Notes: generated by a model from the sequence alone, not told the origin. A stretch of 64,000 bases of DNA from Ustilaginoidea virens (GCF_000687475.1 NC_057318.1:3720001-3784000), one strand, 5' to 3'; shown: positions 44,496 through 57,609, numbered from the stretch's first letter. Made by a program: numbers and translations.

Positions 44496-44560
<65 letters not shown>
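44496..44560. repeat. GT dinucleotide microsatellite
   Basis: About 32 uninterrupted GT units start 11 bp downstream of the transcription factor stop codon, so they lie in its 3' untranslated region or terminator. Confidence 0.97.
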
Positions 44561-44563
<3 letters not shown>

Positions 44564-45103
44564 TGCGGGGCGCGGGTGTTTGGTCACTGCGGCGAGCGTC
44601 GAGTGCGCGACATATTTTGTACCGGGCAAAAGCGTAGAAGCAGGGCAAGGGGCAAGTCAGGATCTGCGTACACCCGTGGAAGCCGGTGACGTTGTCGCGT
44701 CCAACTCGGTACTGCCTTGCGGCCATCGAGGGCATACATAATAATAAATCAGCAGCACGCCCACGGTGTGTACTCTGCATCCATTCTACTTTGTACTGTG
44801 CCGCCAGCCCGCCCCGTGCCGCACCGGCCCCGGCCGCGCCGGCCCCACTTGTACGTACTCGCGTACTCGTTGCAGCGTCGCAGCAGCTGTGGCCCCACCT
44901 GCAGCCAGGTGCCAGCCAGGTGCCAGGCAGATGCGCAGTTCCCCACCAGTGACAAACTTCAAACCCTTCAAGCGCACAGCTCAGCTCAGCTCAGCTCAGC
45001 TCAGCTCAGCTCAGCTCAGCCTTCCGGCCGTCTGCTTCGGTCCTCGGCCCTGTCTCCTCGGTCCTGTCTTCCTCCCTTATTCCGTCGTCACACCCCGGCA
45101 GCC
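44561..45103. other. Intergenic region and hydrolase promoter
   Basis: Upstream of the alpha/beta hydrolase start. It contains a CAGCT pentamer array (44977-45020) ending 83 bp before the start codon and likely to be transcribed in the leader. No gene seen. Confidence 0.5.
44977..45020. repeat. CAGCT pentamer array next to the hydrolase start
   Basis: Nearly nine copies of CAGCT lie immediately upstream of the hydrolase coding start. Confidence 0.95.
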
Positions 45104-46601
45104 ATGGAGCAGACCGGCCTGTTCCACTGGCCGGCCCTTCCGCACCCCGCCCTCGTCGCGACCACCACCGCCGTCGCGACCGCCTCGCTCCTCCTCCTCG
45201 CCAAGCTGACGCTCTGGCCGCGCAACCGCCCCGTGCTGCAGAGCCCGCTGAAAACCGTGATCCCGAGGACGCCCAAGACGGAGCTCGACCAGCTGGCCTA
45301 CCTGCCCGACACGTTCCCCGGCGCGAGGGACGTGGACACGCCGGTGCGTTGCTGCTCCGCCCCCCCCTTCTTCCCTTCCTCCAACGCGCACCGGGCACGC
45401 CGAGCCTGCTCTCTGCGGAAAGCTCCTCGGACGAGGAGGACGGCCCTAACGCGAGCTTTGTTTCCCGCCCGCCCTGCAGTACGGCTCCATCCGGGTGTAC
45501 GAGTTCGGCCCCCCCGCCGGCGACAAGGTGCTCCTCGTGCACGGCATCAGCACAAGCTGCATCGCGCTGGGGCGCATCGCGCACGCCCTCGTCGCGCGGG
45601 GCTGCCGCGTCATGCTCTTTGTAAGTCGCAGCCCCCCCCCCGGTCGCCGCCGCGCCTTTTTGCCGGCGGGACAGAGATAACCCCCATCTTTCTTCTTCCG
45701 GGGGGGGCTGACTGAAGCGAGAGCCGCGCGCGTCGCCCAGGACCTTTTCGGACGCGGCTTCTCCGACGGCGTGGGCGACCTGCCGCACGACGCGCGCCTG
45801 TACACGTCGCAGCTGCTGCTGGTGCTGGCGTCGTCGCCGCTCGCGTGGACCGGCGCCGCGGGCTTCCGCCTCGTGGGCTACTCGCTGGGCGGGGCCGTCG
45901 TGGTGCCCTTTGCCAACGCCTTCCCGCACATGGTGTCGTCGCTGGTGCTGCTGGCGCCGGCGGGCCTCATCGACGCGGCGGCGTTTGGCGCCGTCTCGCG
46001 CTTCGTCTTCTCGAGCGGCCTCGTCCCGGAGCGCATCCTGGCCGTCCTGACGGGCCGCCGGCTGCAGCGCCCGCTGGCCTCGTCGGTTGCCGCGCGCGCG
46101 CGCGCCGCCGTCGCGCTTGCCGCCGCCGAGGCCAAGGCCGAGGCCGCACCCGGCACCGACACCGACACCGACACCAGGACCGACACCGACACCGACACCG
46201 GCTCCGGCTCCGCGGGGCCGCCGCCGCTCGAGGCCCGCGTCTCCGACTACGTCCGGTGGATGGTCCGCCACCACGACGGCTTCGTCCCGGCCTTCATGTC
46301 GTGCGTCCGCCACGCCCCGCTGACGGGGCAGCACCGCCAGTGGCGAGGCCTGGCCACCAGGCCGCCCGGCACCACGGCCGTCATCCTCGCCCGCGCCGAC
46401 GAGCTCATCCGCGCCGACGAGTACGCCCACGGCCTGGAGCTGGCCGGCGGCGCGGGCCGCGTCTTCTGGCGCGTCGTCCCGGGCGGGCACGACTTTGTCA
46501 TGACCCACGTCGACGACGTGATGCGGCAGCTGGACGAGTTTTGGGGCCCGGGGAGACGGGCGGGGGCTGCTGTAAACGCCCCCGGGCGCGTGCACTTGTA
46601 G
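45104..46601 (+). CDS. Alpha/beta hydrolase with N-terminal membrane segment
   Basis: Three exons, 45104-45343, 45480-45620 and 45741-46601 (introns GTGCGT...CAG of 136 nt and GTAAGT...CAG of 120 nt), give 413 aa. A hydrophobic segment at about 17-38 probably anchors the protein or acts as a signal. The fold shows the oxyanion segment LLVHGIS (98-104), DLFGRGFSD (128-136), the nucleophile elbow GYSLGG with Ser175, a likely acid in ILARADELI and His377 in PGGHDF. The triad is therefore complete. It belongs to the epoxide hydrolase/lipase/valacyclovir hydrolase-like group; the substrate cannot be told. A Thr-Asp repeat near residues 265-280 comes from a GACACC microsatellite and sits in the cap region. 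It is head-to-tail with the transcription factor and tail-to-tail with the ABC gene. Confidence 0.88.
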
Positions 46602-47090
46602 ACTTCTGCTCGCTGGCTTTTGGCCCGGCCTTTGTTTCGCGGGATGCAGCATCGCCACGTAGAGTGTGGAATGCTGAGACGGACGGCACACATGGCACGT
46701 TTACATGGCAAAGAAGCCGCCGAGGCATGGGGTGGTGGAATCGAGCGGTAATATTCAACATGAACGGCTTCTATGTTGTATGAAGAAAGGCCGCCGAGGT
46801 GTGCAAGTGGAGAGTCGTGTAGGTATTTCTTATCAAGAAACAACAGCATATACACATAATACATTTTCACATACTGCAGGGAAACGCCGTCGGGGGCATG
46901 GAACAAATCGCACAAGTATCGATCCCGACAAACCGCACACGCCACATTGATACATTGCGAAAAAAAAAAAGCCGCCGAGGCACGGAGTGGAATCGTGTAG
47001 ACATTATCCGAGCGGAATGGCACACATCTATGTACGCTTACACATTACAAAGAGCATTTGCCTCTCGCGCTGCAATTCGCCCCCTCGTGG
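46602..47090. other. Intergenic region between convergent genes
   Basis: 489 bp between the hydrolase and ABC transporter 3' ends. It holds two or three related segments containing AGCCGCCGAGGCA.GGAGTGGAATCG or GCCGCCGAGGTGTG (about 46715-47000), which suggest an old local duplication. No gene seen. Confidence 0.5.
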
Positions 47091-50000
47091 TCATTGATCC
47101 AGCGCCTGGCTTTGGCACTAAGCAAAGAACCGACGCGTCAGCGGCATGTCCATAAGAAGAAGAAGAAGAAGAAGAGAAAGAGGAAAAACACCCCCCAGGG
47201 TGCGCACTCACCATTTGCCAGTACACAGCCCTCTTCTTCAGCAGGTCCGCGTGGTTCCCCCGCTCGAGCAACTTGCCTCCCTCGCCCAGCACGAAAATCA
47301 CGTCGGCGTTCTGCACGGTCGCCAGCCGGTGCGCCACGACGACCATGGTTCGTCCCCGGCCGGCGCGCTCGAAAGCCGCCTGGACGAGCCGCTCGCTCTC
47401 CGAGTCCAGGGAGCTGGTTGCTTCGTCGAGCAGCAGAATGTCCGGGTTGCGGATGAGGGCTCGCGCTATGGCCACGCGTTGCTTCTGGCCCCCGGATAGC
47501 GTGACGCCTCTGGAGCCAATGTTGGTGTCGTAGCCCTCGGGGAGGGAGACTATGAAGTCGTGGATGGAGGCGTCCCGGCAGGTTTGGTGGAGCTGCGCCT
47601 CGCCAATGGCTGTGTCGTCGACGCCAAGAAGTATGTTTTCACGAAAGGTTCCTGCGGCACGGGAGGAAGGGGGGGTTGGCCGGGGCTGTTTAGCTTTACC
47701 GACGCAGGGTGCAGCTGGGGGAGAGGAATGAAGAATGGCATACCTTGAAAGAGGGTGGCTTCTTGGGCGACGAGGGAAAGGTGGCGGCGGTAGGCGTAGA
47801 CGTTGATCTTGGTGACATCTATGCCGTTGCAAAGAATCCGCCCCTCGTCAACGTCGTAGAATCTGGATTCGCGAGTTACATTTTCGGAGCATGTCAAACA
47901 GGGGGCTCCGCGTCAAAAGGCCGCGCTTACCTCTCAAGGAGAGAAATGATGGTCGTCTTTCCACAGCCAGACGCTCCAACAAGGGCTGCGAACTGTCCCT
48001 TTTCAATGATCAAGCTGAGCCCCTGGAACACAGGCGTCTCGCGAGTCGGGTACTTGAAGTGAATGTTCTCCAGCTCAACCCGCATGCCGCCCTCGCAACT
48101 TGGGATGCCCGCCCCAGGCGCACCCTCGCCACGAAGCTGCGAGTCTCTCAGGTTGAGGATGCGATTCGAGGCCGCCGTAGCCTGCGCGGCGTTGAGCCCG
48201 AAACTGAGCCCCTGACCCGTCGACTCGCCAGCCTGGATGAGAGACATGAAGCACACGAAAAAGTTCATGAGCTGGTACTCGCCGCTAAGGAGCAGCCGTC
48301 CTCCGTAGTAGAAGACGAGCGCTTGGCAGGCCATGGTGGCGCTGTCGGAAAACCCGAACAACAGGCTGATCCAGCGAGCCTTCCGAAACGCCGTCTTGGC
48401 GTGGCCTCTGCAGAGCTGTTCGAACCGACGGCAGATGACGCCCTCCATGGTGAGCGCCGTGACGGTCCGGAAGGCGCCGATTGATTCCGAGGCAAACTTT
48501 GAGCTCTCCTCGAAAACCTTGCTGTTCATCTTGTCGAACTGGAGCTCGTACTTGAGCCGCCAGTAGGAGGAGCCAACCAACACGGGCACCACGACACAGC
48601 TTCCCACCAGTGCCAGTTTCCATCCAAAGGAAAAGGCGATGGCGACGGATCCAGCAAGGCTGAAGACGGCAATGTAGACGCTGGCCATGTTGGCGCCCAT
48701 GAGCTCCTCGAGCTGCTTCGGATCCCCGGCGGCCCGAGACGTCATGGCTCCTTGCGAGTTATCGTCGTCGTCAAAGAACGAGGCCCTTTGGCGGAGCATG
48801 GCCTCGAAATACATCTGCTGATACTTGTTGCGGATGACGGAGGCTAGGCGCGCCGAGAAGAAGAACGAGCCAAAGTAAGCTGTTCCGACGCCAATGGCAA
48901 GCACAAACCACATGAGAGACCAGAAATTTCCCTCCGACTTGAGCCGCGGCGGATCATACTCGTATTTAAAAATCGCGACGACCTTGGCGAATAGGTAGGC
49001 CTGGAGGGGTATGGCTGCTCCGGCGCAGGCGGCAAAGAATACGGTCAGGCACATGAGATACCATTGGCCTCTTGACTCGTAAAAGAACCGGCCAAAACTG
49101 GTGACGAGATTTCTCTGCTTTCCCACCTTGTTCCCCGCATCCGTTTCCTGCCCAGACTTGGCTTTGCAGTTTTTTTCGCCTTCAGACGTCTTCTCGCCTG
49201 CGTCTTCCTCCTTGTCTGCGCCAGTGACGGCGCCTTCGTCTTCGGTACCCAGCGACAAGGCCTGAGCATTGACGAGGCCTGCATAGACACCATTCTCAAT
49301 AGTGATCAAGCTCTCGTGACTGCCCGCCTCGACCAGCCTGCCTTTTTTGAGGACAACAATTCGATCTGCCTTCTTGATGGTCGATAGGCGATGGGCAATG
49401 GTGACGGTGGTTCGATCCTTGGCTACGCGATCCAGAGCAGCTTGCACGATGCGCTCACCACGAACGTCTATGGCACTTGTGGCTTCGTCGAGAATCAAAA
49501 CCTTCGGCTTTCGCACAATAGATCGAGCAATGGCGATGCGTTGGCGCTGGCCGCCGGATAACTTGGCACCGCCATCTCCGACAAGCGTATCGTACCCCTG
49601 GAAAAGGGGCAGGCATGTCAGAAAAGCACTGCTGACAATACAGCTTCATCAACCGTGGATGTGCTTTCCGACTTACCATGGGAAGTTTTTCAATGAATTC
49701 ATCGGCAAATGCTTCCTTGCACGCTTCCACGACGAGCTGTTTCTTCGCCTGTTCCGATTCATTCTCCCACGGTGAGCCAACCAAGCCGTTAGCAACGTTG
49801 GTGTAGATGGTCCCGTTGAAGAGAAAAGGCTCTTGTTGAACGAGCCCGATTTGCGATCGCCACCAGTTCAGTTCGATGTCTTCTAGCCGGTGTCCACCCG
49901 TCGAGATGGTACCTCCAAGCTCAACGGGCGGGCCAGTCTCCTCCGGCTCAGCCTCGGCCGGCTCGCTTTCTTCATCACAGGATTCGGAGCCCTTCTTTGC

Positions 50001-51959
50001 CTTCTTGTTCTTTTCGATAGCCTTGGCCACGACGGGTTGCTCCTTCAAGTTGTACCAGCGTTCGATGAGTCCCACTATCGTGCTCTTGCCGGAACCGGAG
50101 GGACCTACGATAGCTGTCATCTTCCCGGCCTCGATTCGCAAGTCCAATGCATCCAGAACCTTGACGTGGGGACGGCTCGGATAGGCGAACGTGACATTCT
50201 CCAACAAGATGTCGTGGCCAGCAGAAACCTCGGGTTGTGTAAGGTGACCCTTGCTTGGCGCCGGAGCATCAATGACAGTGAAGAACTGACAGGCAGCGAC
50301 GGTAGCCTTGCTCACTGCAAGCAAAGGCGTAGAGATTCGCTCGAGAGAGAACGCGACCATCATGACGGAGAACATGACACTGCACATGATTCAGTCCACA
50401 TCAAACTACGGATAGGTGTTGGATGAAGCCTCACGTCACAATTGTGCCAAGATCGCCAACGGAACGATCCACAAAGGACTTTATCCCGTACCAAAAGGCC
50501 AGACCAAAGCCAGCGTACACGCCGAAGAACTGGATACCATGTTAGCAAGCGGAGATTCAAAAGGATCGTCTGGTCCCCTTTCAAAACGCACAATCAACCC
50601 AAACTGAAGCGCGATAAGGGGAGACATGAACTGCGCATGTCGTTTTGCCTCTTCAACAAAGGCGGCGTACTTTTTGGCAATGCGAGATTCCGCGCCACAC
50701 GCCATGATCATACGTATACTCGCCATGGCCTCGCTCGCCACAGCTGAAGCTTTTGCTTCTGCCTATTGGCATAGATGGGACGACTTTGTTAGCTGAGACG
50801 TGTTTGAGGGCGAGCGAGAAAAGAGGCGGAGAGAAAATTAGCATCAGCCACACCTTTGTAACTCTGCCATTGCCTTTAACAATGAAGGGCAAAATGATGG
50901 AGACGGTTAAGCAGATGAAGAGGATAGCGGACGAAGTCACCAATGTCAATGACCAACTGTATGTAAAGGCAATGACAATGGCCGCAATGATTGTCGACAT
51001 GAACTCGACGAATACTCCGAGTTTCTCGGAAATACCCAACTGTAGCGTGTTGCTTGTGCTGGTGATTGTGGTTGTGGCGTATCCCGGCGGCATGGAATCC
51101 AGGACATGAATGCTCTGGGCGAAGAGGGCACGCAAATAGTGCAGACGGATAGCCGAGGATAGTCTGATGCCAATCATACGAAAGCACAACTTTTGCGCAA
51201 GGCCTTGTTAGAGACGAGCTGGAAGATTTGGGTCAGTGCCGGGGAACGGCTGGCCACATGCCTTGTTGATGTAGTTGAGTCCGAGACGACCGATGAACAA
51301 CGCAAACAGATACAGCCTGAGGGGTGACAAAGTTTTAGAAAAGAATTTTGTCCAGAAGGAGACGTTGAATAGCCGAATCGTGACCTTACGCTAGTTCATC
51401 CAGCTTGCGCTGGAAATCTTCCTTGTCAATCCCTCTCCCACCTCCGGTGAAGTTGGCGAAGCTGCTAAAGTTGCTAACGAATTTGCCTAAGAGAAGCCAT
51501 CTACATCAGCGCCAGGAGGCATTCGCGGCACATTTCCAGGGCTTTACGAGTTGGACAAACACGCCAACACACAGGTCTTACCAAAGACGACATTTATCAA
51601 GGGCAAGGTGATGCCAGCGCCAATAGAGGCCACAACACCAGCCGCGTAGGCCAGAAAATCCCACTTGGAGGCATACTTGAAGACTCTCTACATTTTTCAG
51701 TCAGGCGCAATACTTTCTCAGCCACAAGGTAGCCAGAGGGTTTAACCTGTAGAGGGCTGACGGTGGCAAAACGGACCAGGTAATCGTTGAAGGCAGCATT
51801 GCGTTCAGGACGGGGCTTCGCTTCCTCAGCGCGGCCGGGCTTGTCGAGGTCAAGTGCGGCTTCTCGCTCCTCGCCATGGTCGGATGCGGCTCCGTGGGGA
51901 CAGGCGGAGTGCCCTTCAGCCTCGATACTCTGGCTGTCTGCGACAACAACAGCACTCAT
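47091..51959 (-). CDS. Full-length ABC multidrug exporter, ABCB/P-glycoprotein type
   Basis: Twelve exons give 1,342 aa: 51959-51747, 51687-51582, 51486-51390, 51316-51262, 51189-50854, 50762-50592, 50529-50435, 50379-49677, 49597-47931, 47862-47744, 47651-47212 and 47117-47091. The order is TMD-NBD-TMD-NBD. NBD1 has Walker A GPSGSGKS (450-457), LSGGQ (605-609) and Walker B VLILDE (625-630), with a Lys/Glu-rich insert of about 45 residues after Walker A. NBD2 has GASGCGKT (1133-1140), LSGGQ (1239-1243) and LLLDE (to 1264). Both ATP sites look intact. The family (fission yeast Pmd1, human ABCB1) exports hydrophobic toxins and drugs, or peptide pheromones. Intron 4 appears to be GC-AG. The last exon codes for only eight residues (CQSQALDQ), matching the usual end of this subgroup. 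The start ATG gives MSAVVVAD. Confidence 0.93.
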
Positions 51960-52148
51960 GCTGGCGACGGGTTAGTTTTGCAGGGCCATTGGCAGAGTGG
52001 CAGAGTAGTTGACGGATGTAAGCAACAAGGCGATAGCAAGCGAGGTCTAGCGTGGAGTCACTGGGGAACAGCTTTGAAGCATTCCAACAGAGTGCCCTGG
52101 CAGGAGATTTATCCACGGCCGCAGCCCAGCACGCTCGCGGCCAATATA

Positions 52149-52212
52149 CGACGGACGACGGACGACGGACGACGGACGACGGACGACGGACGACGGACGA
52201 CGGATGACGGAT
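52149..52212. repeat. ACGGACG heptamer tandem array in the ABC promoter
   Basis: About nine copies of a 7-bp unit (GACGACG) lie 190-250 bp upstream of the ABC transporter start. Confidence 0.92.
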
Positions 52213-55200
52213 GAGCATATGAGTCAGGCTTGGCATGGGCCTGAGGTTATGCTTATGCTGACAACACGTGCCTTTAAGCCCATCTAGCACTTGGCAAAGA
52301 AAGGGCGGAAGCAGCTGGGGACGCCATGGTATGATTGGTTGCGGTCGTAAGGTGGGCGACGACGACGACGGCGACGTTTGAGATGTCAACCATTTGACTG
52401 GTCTTTGTTGATTGGGCAATGGGCATCGCCTGCTTACGTGGCAGGCAGCCAAGCGACATCCGGCGGGTCAGCCGCTGAAGGTGTCGATGAACTGACCGAT
52501 CAACTGCCATTATTTTAGCACGCGAAACCGTAGACTAGGCCGCCAAGAGAAAGGGTCATCGAGAAAGGCCCAAGCAAAGGTACGAGGCTGGAGCTACAAC
52601 CTAGCCCAAGAGGGGACGGGGGCAACACATTCAGGACGGATACGCGTGACGAGGAAAGATTGCTGCCAGTAAACCACTGGAAAGGAAATCAGGCGTGAAC
52701 AATCGGCTGCAGAATCGCCGTGCTGCGCTGTGCTGTGCTGTGCTGTGAAGGAGCCCGGCTCGATTGACGACAGAACCCTGAAGTGGGAGGAAGTTGACTG
52801 GACAAGACTGGAGTCTGCTAGATCTGCCAATAGGTGCCAATTTAGAGAGGTTCGCGCGGGTCTAGGATATAATAAGTAGGATAGGATAGACAGGAAGGTA
52901 CATGCAGTAAGTAGAAAGAATAACAATGGGAAAGAATAATTATTGAGGTTAGGCAAGGTAGTGGACCAGACAAGCCCAAGACTCCGACTTTGCGGGCAGC
53001 GGTCCACTTGACGCCTAATAATGCGTGTCGAGTCAACTGCAGTTCACCAAGCTAGCATCTGGTGCTGTCTGCTGGACTGGTCTCATCCAAAGTTCCAGCT
53101 GGCCCCTTCATCGTCGACAGCTGCCGACTACCTATGTACCAGACTCAATTGATGTCAACCTGATAAAGTCGTGGGCTCAGCAACGGCCCAGCCATCCGTT
53201 CTTGCAGTGCTTTCGCCGTGCTTGTGCGAGAAAGATCTTGCTCTAGTTTCCGGTTCGCTCCGTCTTGATCCCCCAACCACTGCCGAGGAGAACGATCAGC
53301 AAGAAATCCCCCCGACTTGCAGCAATGCCCGAAGAGATTCTGACCACTACAACCTGTCGCGGCAAGACTCATCAGGCTTGGCGCAATCCGAGGAAGCCAC
53401 CACCCTATGCATCCTCTGCTTTGTAAGCAAAGTTCTGTTCGAGGGTTTAGACATACATGCCATGATGGGGCCACGAGTCACGACCAAACAAGTTCGTGTT
53501 CCTGCGCGACCATCCATCAGATCAGACCCGACATCATCCCGTGTGCAACCGCAGTCAGCCTCTGCAACGGGGCAAAGAAGCAAGCCACGTACCAGCATCC
53601 AGTGGAACAAGTACCGCGACTCACATCCGTACAGTACCAAATCGATGGCCAGTTTCAAGTCCAGGTCCGCAATTCACAACCAAGTCATTGAGAAAACAGG
53701 ACTGACCTCTGCTCAGGAACGAGTCTATACTCCGTACCAATTTCCCAACCAGCCTCTAGACCCTAGGGTGCATAATAAATAGATGGGGAAAAAAGCATTG
53801 CTACTCCGGCCCCTCTGGCGCATTTCGTCGTCTTCTTTCGCAGAATAGCTGATCTCTTTTGACCAACCTAGCCTTGCCAGAGGGGCTTTTAAAAATGTTT
53901 GCATGTACCGAATATGGAAACATTCGTTGCAACGCGCCGCTTCGCAATGGAAAGGAAACAGCTACGAAATACCTCATCGTACTCGAGCGTCGTACTCAAG
54001 CGTCGTACGGAGTACTCAAGCCTAGTGGCTATCCCGGTCAACTGGCTTCCCGTTGATGACAACGCCACATGCCCCAGCGATACAGCCGTCCTTTGCGAGC
54101 GAAAATCAAGGTGACGGGGAATGCCATCTAGCCCAAGGGTGAGATTGACAGCAAACATACCGGGTCCGATGCCAAATGTTTCCCTGTGGCGCATCTGAGA
54201 TGCTGATTTGGATAAACCCTCGCATCAGGGTTGTTGGCGGAAAATCGTCATGCCTAAAGATGGCCTCGGTCGAATCTCCCTTGTCGCACAATGCCACCAG
54301 ACCCGCGCGCCCTTCCTTCTGTTCCAAGCAGACTGCACACGTCTTGGCAATTTTCGCTATTCCCAGGCTCTCGGTATCCGCTAGCCACACGGTTGGACAA
54401 CGGTCAACGGTCAACGGTCAATGCTCAGGAGCCAGCTGATACTGCCACGGGTGGCCGAGCCTTGAGGTTGATTTGCGATGCTGACTCATTGTCCCGTCTG
54501 ACCAGCCATTTTTCACGTTTTGTCGATTACGACGGTCATGTTCCAGGTTCGCCGAGGGGTCTTTGGAATGGCAGCTGTCGGCTGTCTCCCAAGGCAGCGA
54601 GATTTCTCAGCATCTACGGAGTACGGAGTAGGTTGGAGTGAGACCTTACCAGCTGTTTTCATCTGACAAGATGGCTGGGACAGGTAGGCCACCATGCCCA
54701 CTGTCCCGTCACTGCCACTGGCCACCGTGGTCCTCGGTTTCCAAGAGCATGAAGGACCCATCACCGTAGCGGACGCTTTAGGTAAAAGCAAACCTCAGTT
54801 GATGATCGGTTGTATTTCGCGCTCTTCGCACCGTTAACCCAGAACTTGGCTCTAGGCACTGGCTACTTAACGTTAGGAGGCTAGGAGCTAGAAAAGGGAT
54901 CCGCGGTTATCAAAACTCATTATCTAAAATCATAGCTACGTAGCTTTCATACCTTGATGCGTGATTCTCCTCTCTACGAGATATCCGTAGAGACCTGCGG
55001 CATGCCTACCTCTTGCAGGCAGGTATCAGACGGAGGCTTGAGGCATACGGAGTGCTGATTGGCGGGAACGAGGTTCCAGAGCCCACCAGCCGCCTGAAAG
55101 GAACGTCCGTTGCTCCGTTGCTGTTGCCGTCAGGGACAGAGAGAGAGAGGGGGCGCCATTGAAATGTGCCGTCCCGAGACAAAAGCGGAAAGATTTGCTA

Positions 55201-56686
55201 GCACACATGTACATAGGTACATGCATCCTACCAGACTCCTTGCGCAGGCGCAGCAGAGGCCAGCGCATTGCTTGCTGGATGCTTAAAACAGCCACCGAGC
55301 GTTGCATTAACAAGACATGGCGATGTCGTCAGCATTCGACTCCTCGCATGCACAAGGTTCTTAGGCCAGCACCAGACAGAACCAGACAGAACCACGGAGG
55401 AAGAATTGAAGTGAGCTAGCTCCCTGCGCAGCTGGTCTGGTCAATCGGAGCCTTGCACAACTGTTTGTCGTCTGGTGCAGCCGGTAGCGACCAGGTTTCA
55501 GTTCAGAAGGAACCCGAGACGGACGACATCAAGCAGCCGCCCCCACCAAGAAGCCCGGCACCGCGTGACGTTTACTCCGTGGAGGACAAAGCTGCGCTGC
55601 AAGGGGCGGGCCGATGCTGCTGCTGCAAAACCCCCGCTCTCCTTTTTTTTTTTTTGTGCCTGATATCGTAGATACCAGGCAGGCAGTTGACGTCTCCAAG
55701 CATGACGTCTAGTAACTGTCTGGTAATCCATCACCACACGGAGAAGTACTCCGTACTCCCGTCAGGTTACCTTGGGTTATTGTGGAGCCGCTACCGAGTT
55801 TCTCCATACGGTGCTGGCGTCTCTTTGGCCCGGATCCGGGTTCCTGGGACTCCCGCGTCCTCGGCCATGCAAGGCACAGCACGGGCATTTTTGTTTCCTC
55901 GTCCTAACATCCTAACACGAGAGGTAGCGGGGCCGGACAAGGCACCACCCCTTCCCTGCAGCTCAACTGGGGAGGATTACCTGGTACATTACCTGAGTTG
56001 AGACTCGGATCTGACTTGACCTGAGGTTTGCAGACGACTGCGGGTCCTGACTCTTGTTGCTCCTGCTCCTGCCTTGCTCCTGCCTTGTCCTACTACAGTA
56101 GTCAACGTTTTGCCGGAGACTAGGCAAGCGACATCCACCCATGCATGCCCCTTGCTTTTTCGGCAGGTGAGCTGGGTGGGCTGCGTGGGGTGGGCTGTGT
56201 GAGCTTTGGAGGGTTATTCGCCAGGTGGCTTGTCTGCGGCCGTTGAGCTGCACGAAAGGGAACAGAAAGAGAAGAAGAAGAAGGGGGGAAAAAAAAGTCG
56301 AACTGGGCATGGGTCTTACCGTCCGAGGTGTCTCCTGGCCAAAGCGGTCGAACTTCCCAACGCCGAAGGTATACGTAGTACTCCGTACTCTGCCGTCATT
56401 GCTACAGAAGGCCGTCGTCGCCTGTACACCCTCCAGATTCTAGATTAGTACCCAGTAGTTTCGAGGGCTGCCCCTTCCCAAGTAGTCAAAAGCCACAGCC
56501 CACTCTTGCCTTCTCATCCCTTCTTTGTATTTTTTTTTTTTGTTTTGCCCCCCTTCCCGCCTCGATGTGTGCAGCAGGTGGCGACTGAGACACGGGAGAC
56601 CTCTTGCCGTCTACGGAGCAGCAACTGCGTGTTTCGAATCGGGTGGGTGGGTGTTTGACGCACCGCAGACTCCGGAGCAGAAAACC

Positions 56687-56718
<32 letters not shown>

Positions 56719-57008
56719 CAAAAAGAAAAGCGTGGCAGCGGCAGCGGCAGCGGCAGGGGGAAGGAGGAAGATCGCAAAGCAAAGTCTCACGTTTATTTTC
56801 CCTAAACTCCCCGTCTCCCCCATCTTGAGCAGTCAGTCATGACTGCCGCTTCCACTTGACGAGCTGAAATACAGCACAAGATCATGTCTCGGACCCCTCC
56901 CGACAGTTTACACGTGCGTCGTCACAGTAAAGTTTGCTGCTCATGACTGTCGTTTTCCGAGAACCTTGCGCCCGTCCAGTACCTCGGCCCCCGCGTCTCC
57001 ATACCTTC

Positions 57009-57044
<36 letters not shown>
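57009..57044. repeat. ATCA tetranucleotide microsatellite
   Basis: About nine ATCA units in intergenic DNA, some 570 bp before the next gene. Confidence 0.95.
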
Positions 57045-57609
57045 GCCATCAGTCAGTCAGCGGTACTATCTTGGCCGCAGAAGAAAATATCTCGGTTTGC
57101 TGCAACTCAGTCTCGGAATTCCCATAATCCAGTCGGCATCCTTCAGATACCCACATTGGGCCTCCACTTGCTCTCACAATTACCCCATAGTACTCGGACA
57201 TACGTACTTGAAACAGGTCAAAAGCTAAAAAAAAGTCCACGCGAAAGCAAAAGAGGCTGGAACAAGCTCACAACTAGACCTCCATGTTTCCTTTTTGTCC
57301 GTCTTGGGCAAAGTCTTGCAGGCTTTACGATTCAAGCATCATCCGGTCCAGAAGCTGACGAGAACCGGAGCCCATCTTCAACCCCCTTGGCTTAGTAGCA
57401 CACCTGCTGGTGATTGCAAGCTGCCCGACTGGCTTGAGCCATTGGATCATCTCCTCTCTTTCAGCCAGTTCCTCGTTATCACTGTAGCATCAAACTGTTG
57501 TTTGTGGTACCTTCACCGCGCGCGAATCGCTGTTGCCGCCGGGCAGATCAAAAACAATCCCATCCCGCTTCATCACCAGGTCTCTTCAGCGCGGCAATCA
57601 TATACCGTC

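Larger units (their letters stand above)
51960..57609. other. Divergent intergenic region, 5.6 kb
   Basis: Lies between the ABC transporter and the unknown-function gene at 57610. No gene could be supported. It contains an ACGGACG heptamer array (52149-52212), a TGCTG array (52721-52747), six TACGGAGTA/TACTCCGTA words (53728, 54006, 54615, 54622, 55747, 56379), an A-run at about 56689-56717 and an ATCA array (57009-57044). A 203-codon open frame at 53171-53782 has no recognisable domain. Confidence 0.5.

Noticed and set aside
41118..51959. Secondary-metabolite biosynthetic cluster
   Set aside because: No polyketide synthase, peptide synthetase, terpene synthase or tailoring enzyme set is present; only a regulator, a hydrolase and a pump.
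53171..53782. 203-codon open frame on the plus strand
   Set aside because: No recognisable domain, signal or splice context; composition is not convincing and it lies in a long intergenic region with several dispersed 9-mers.
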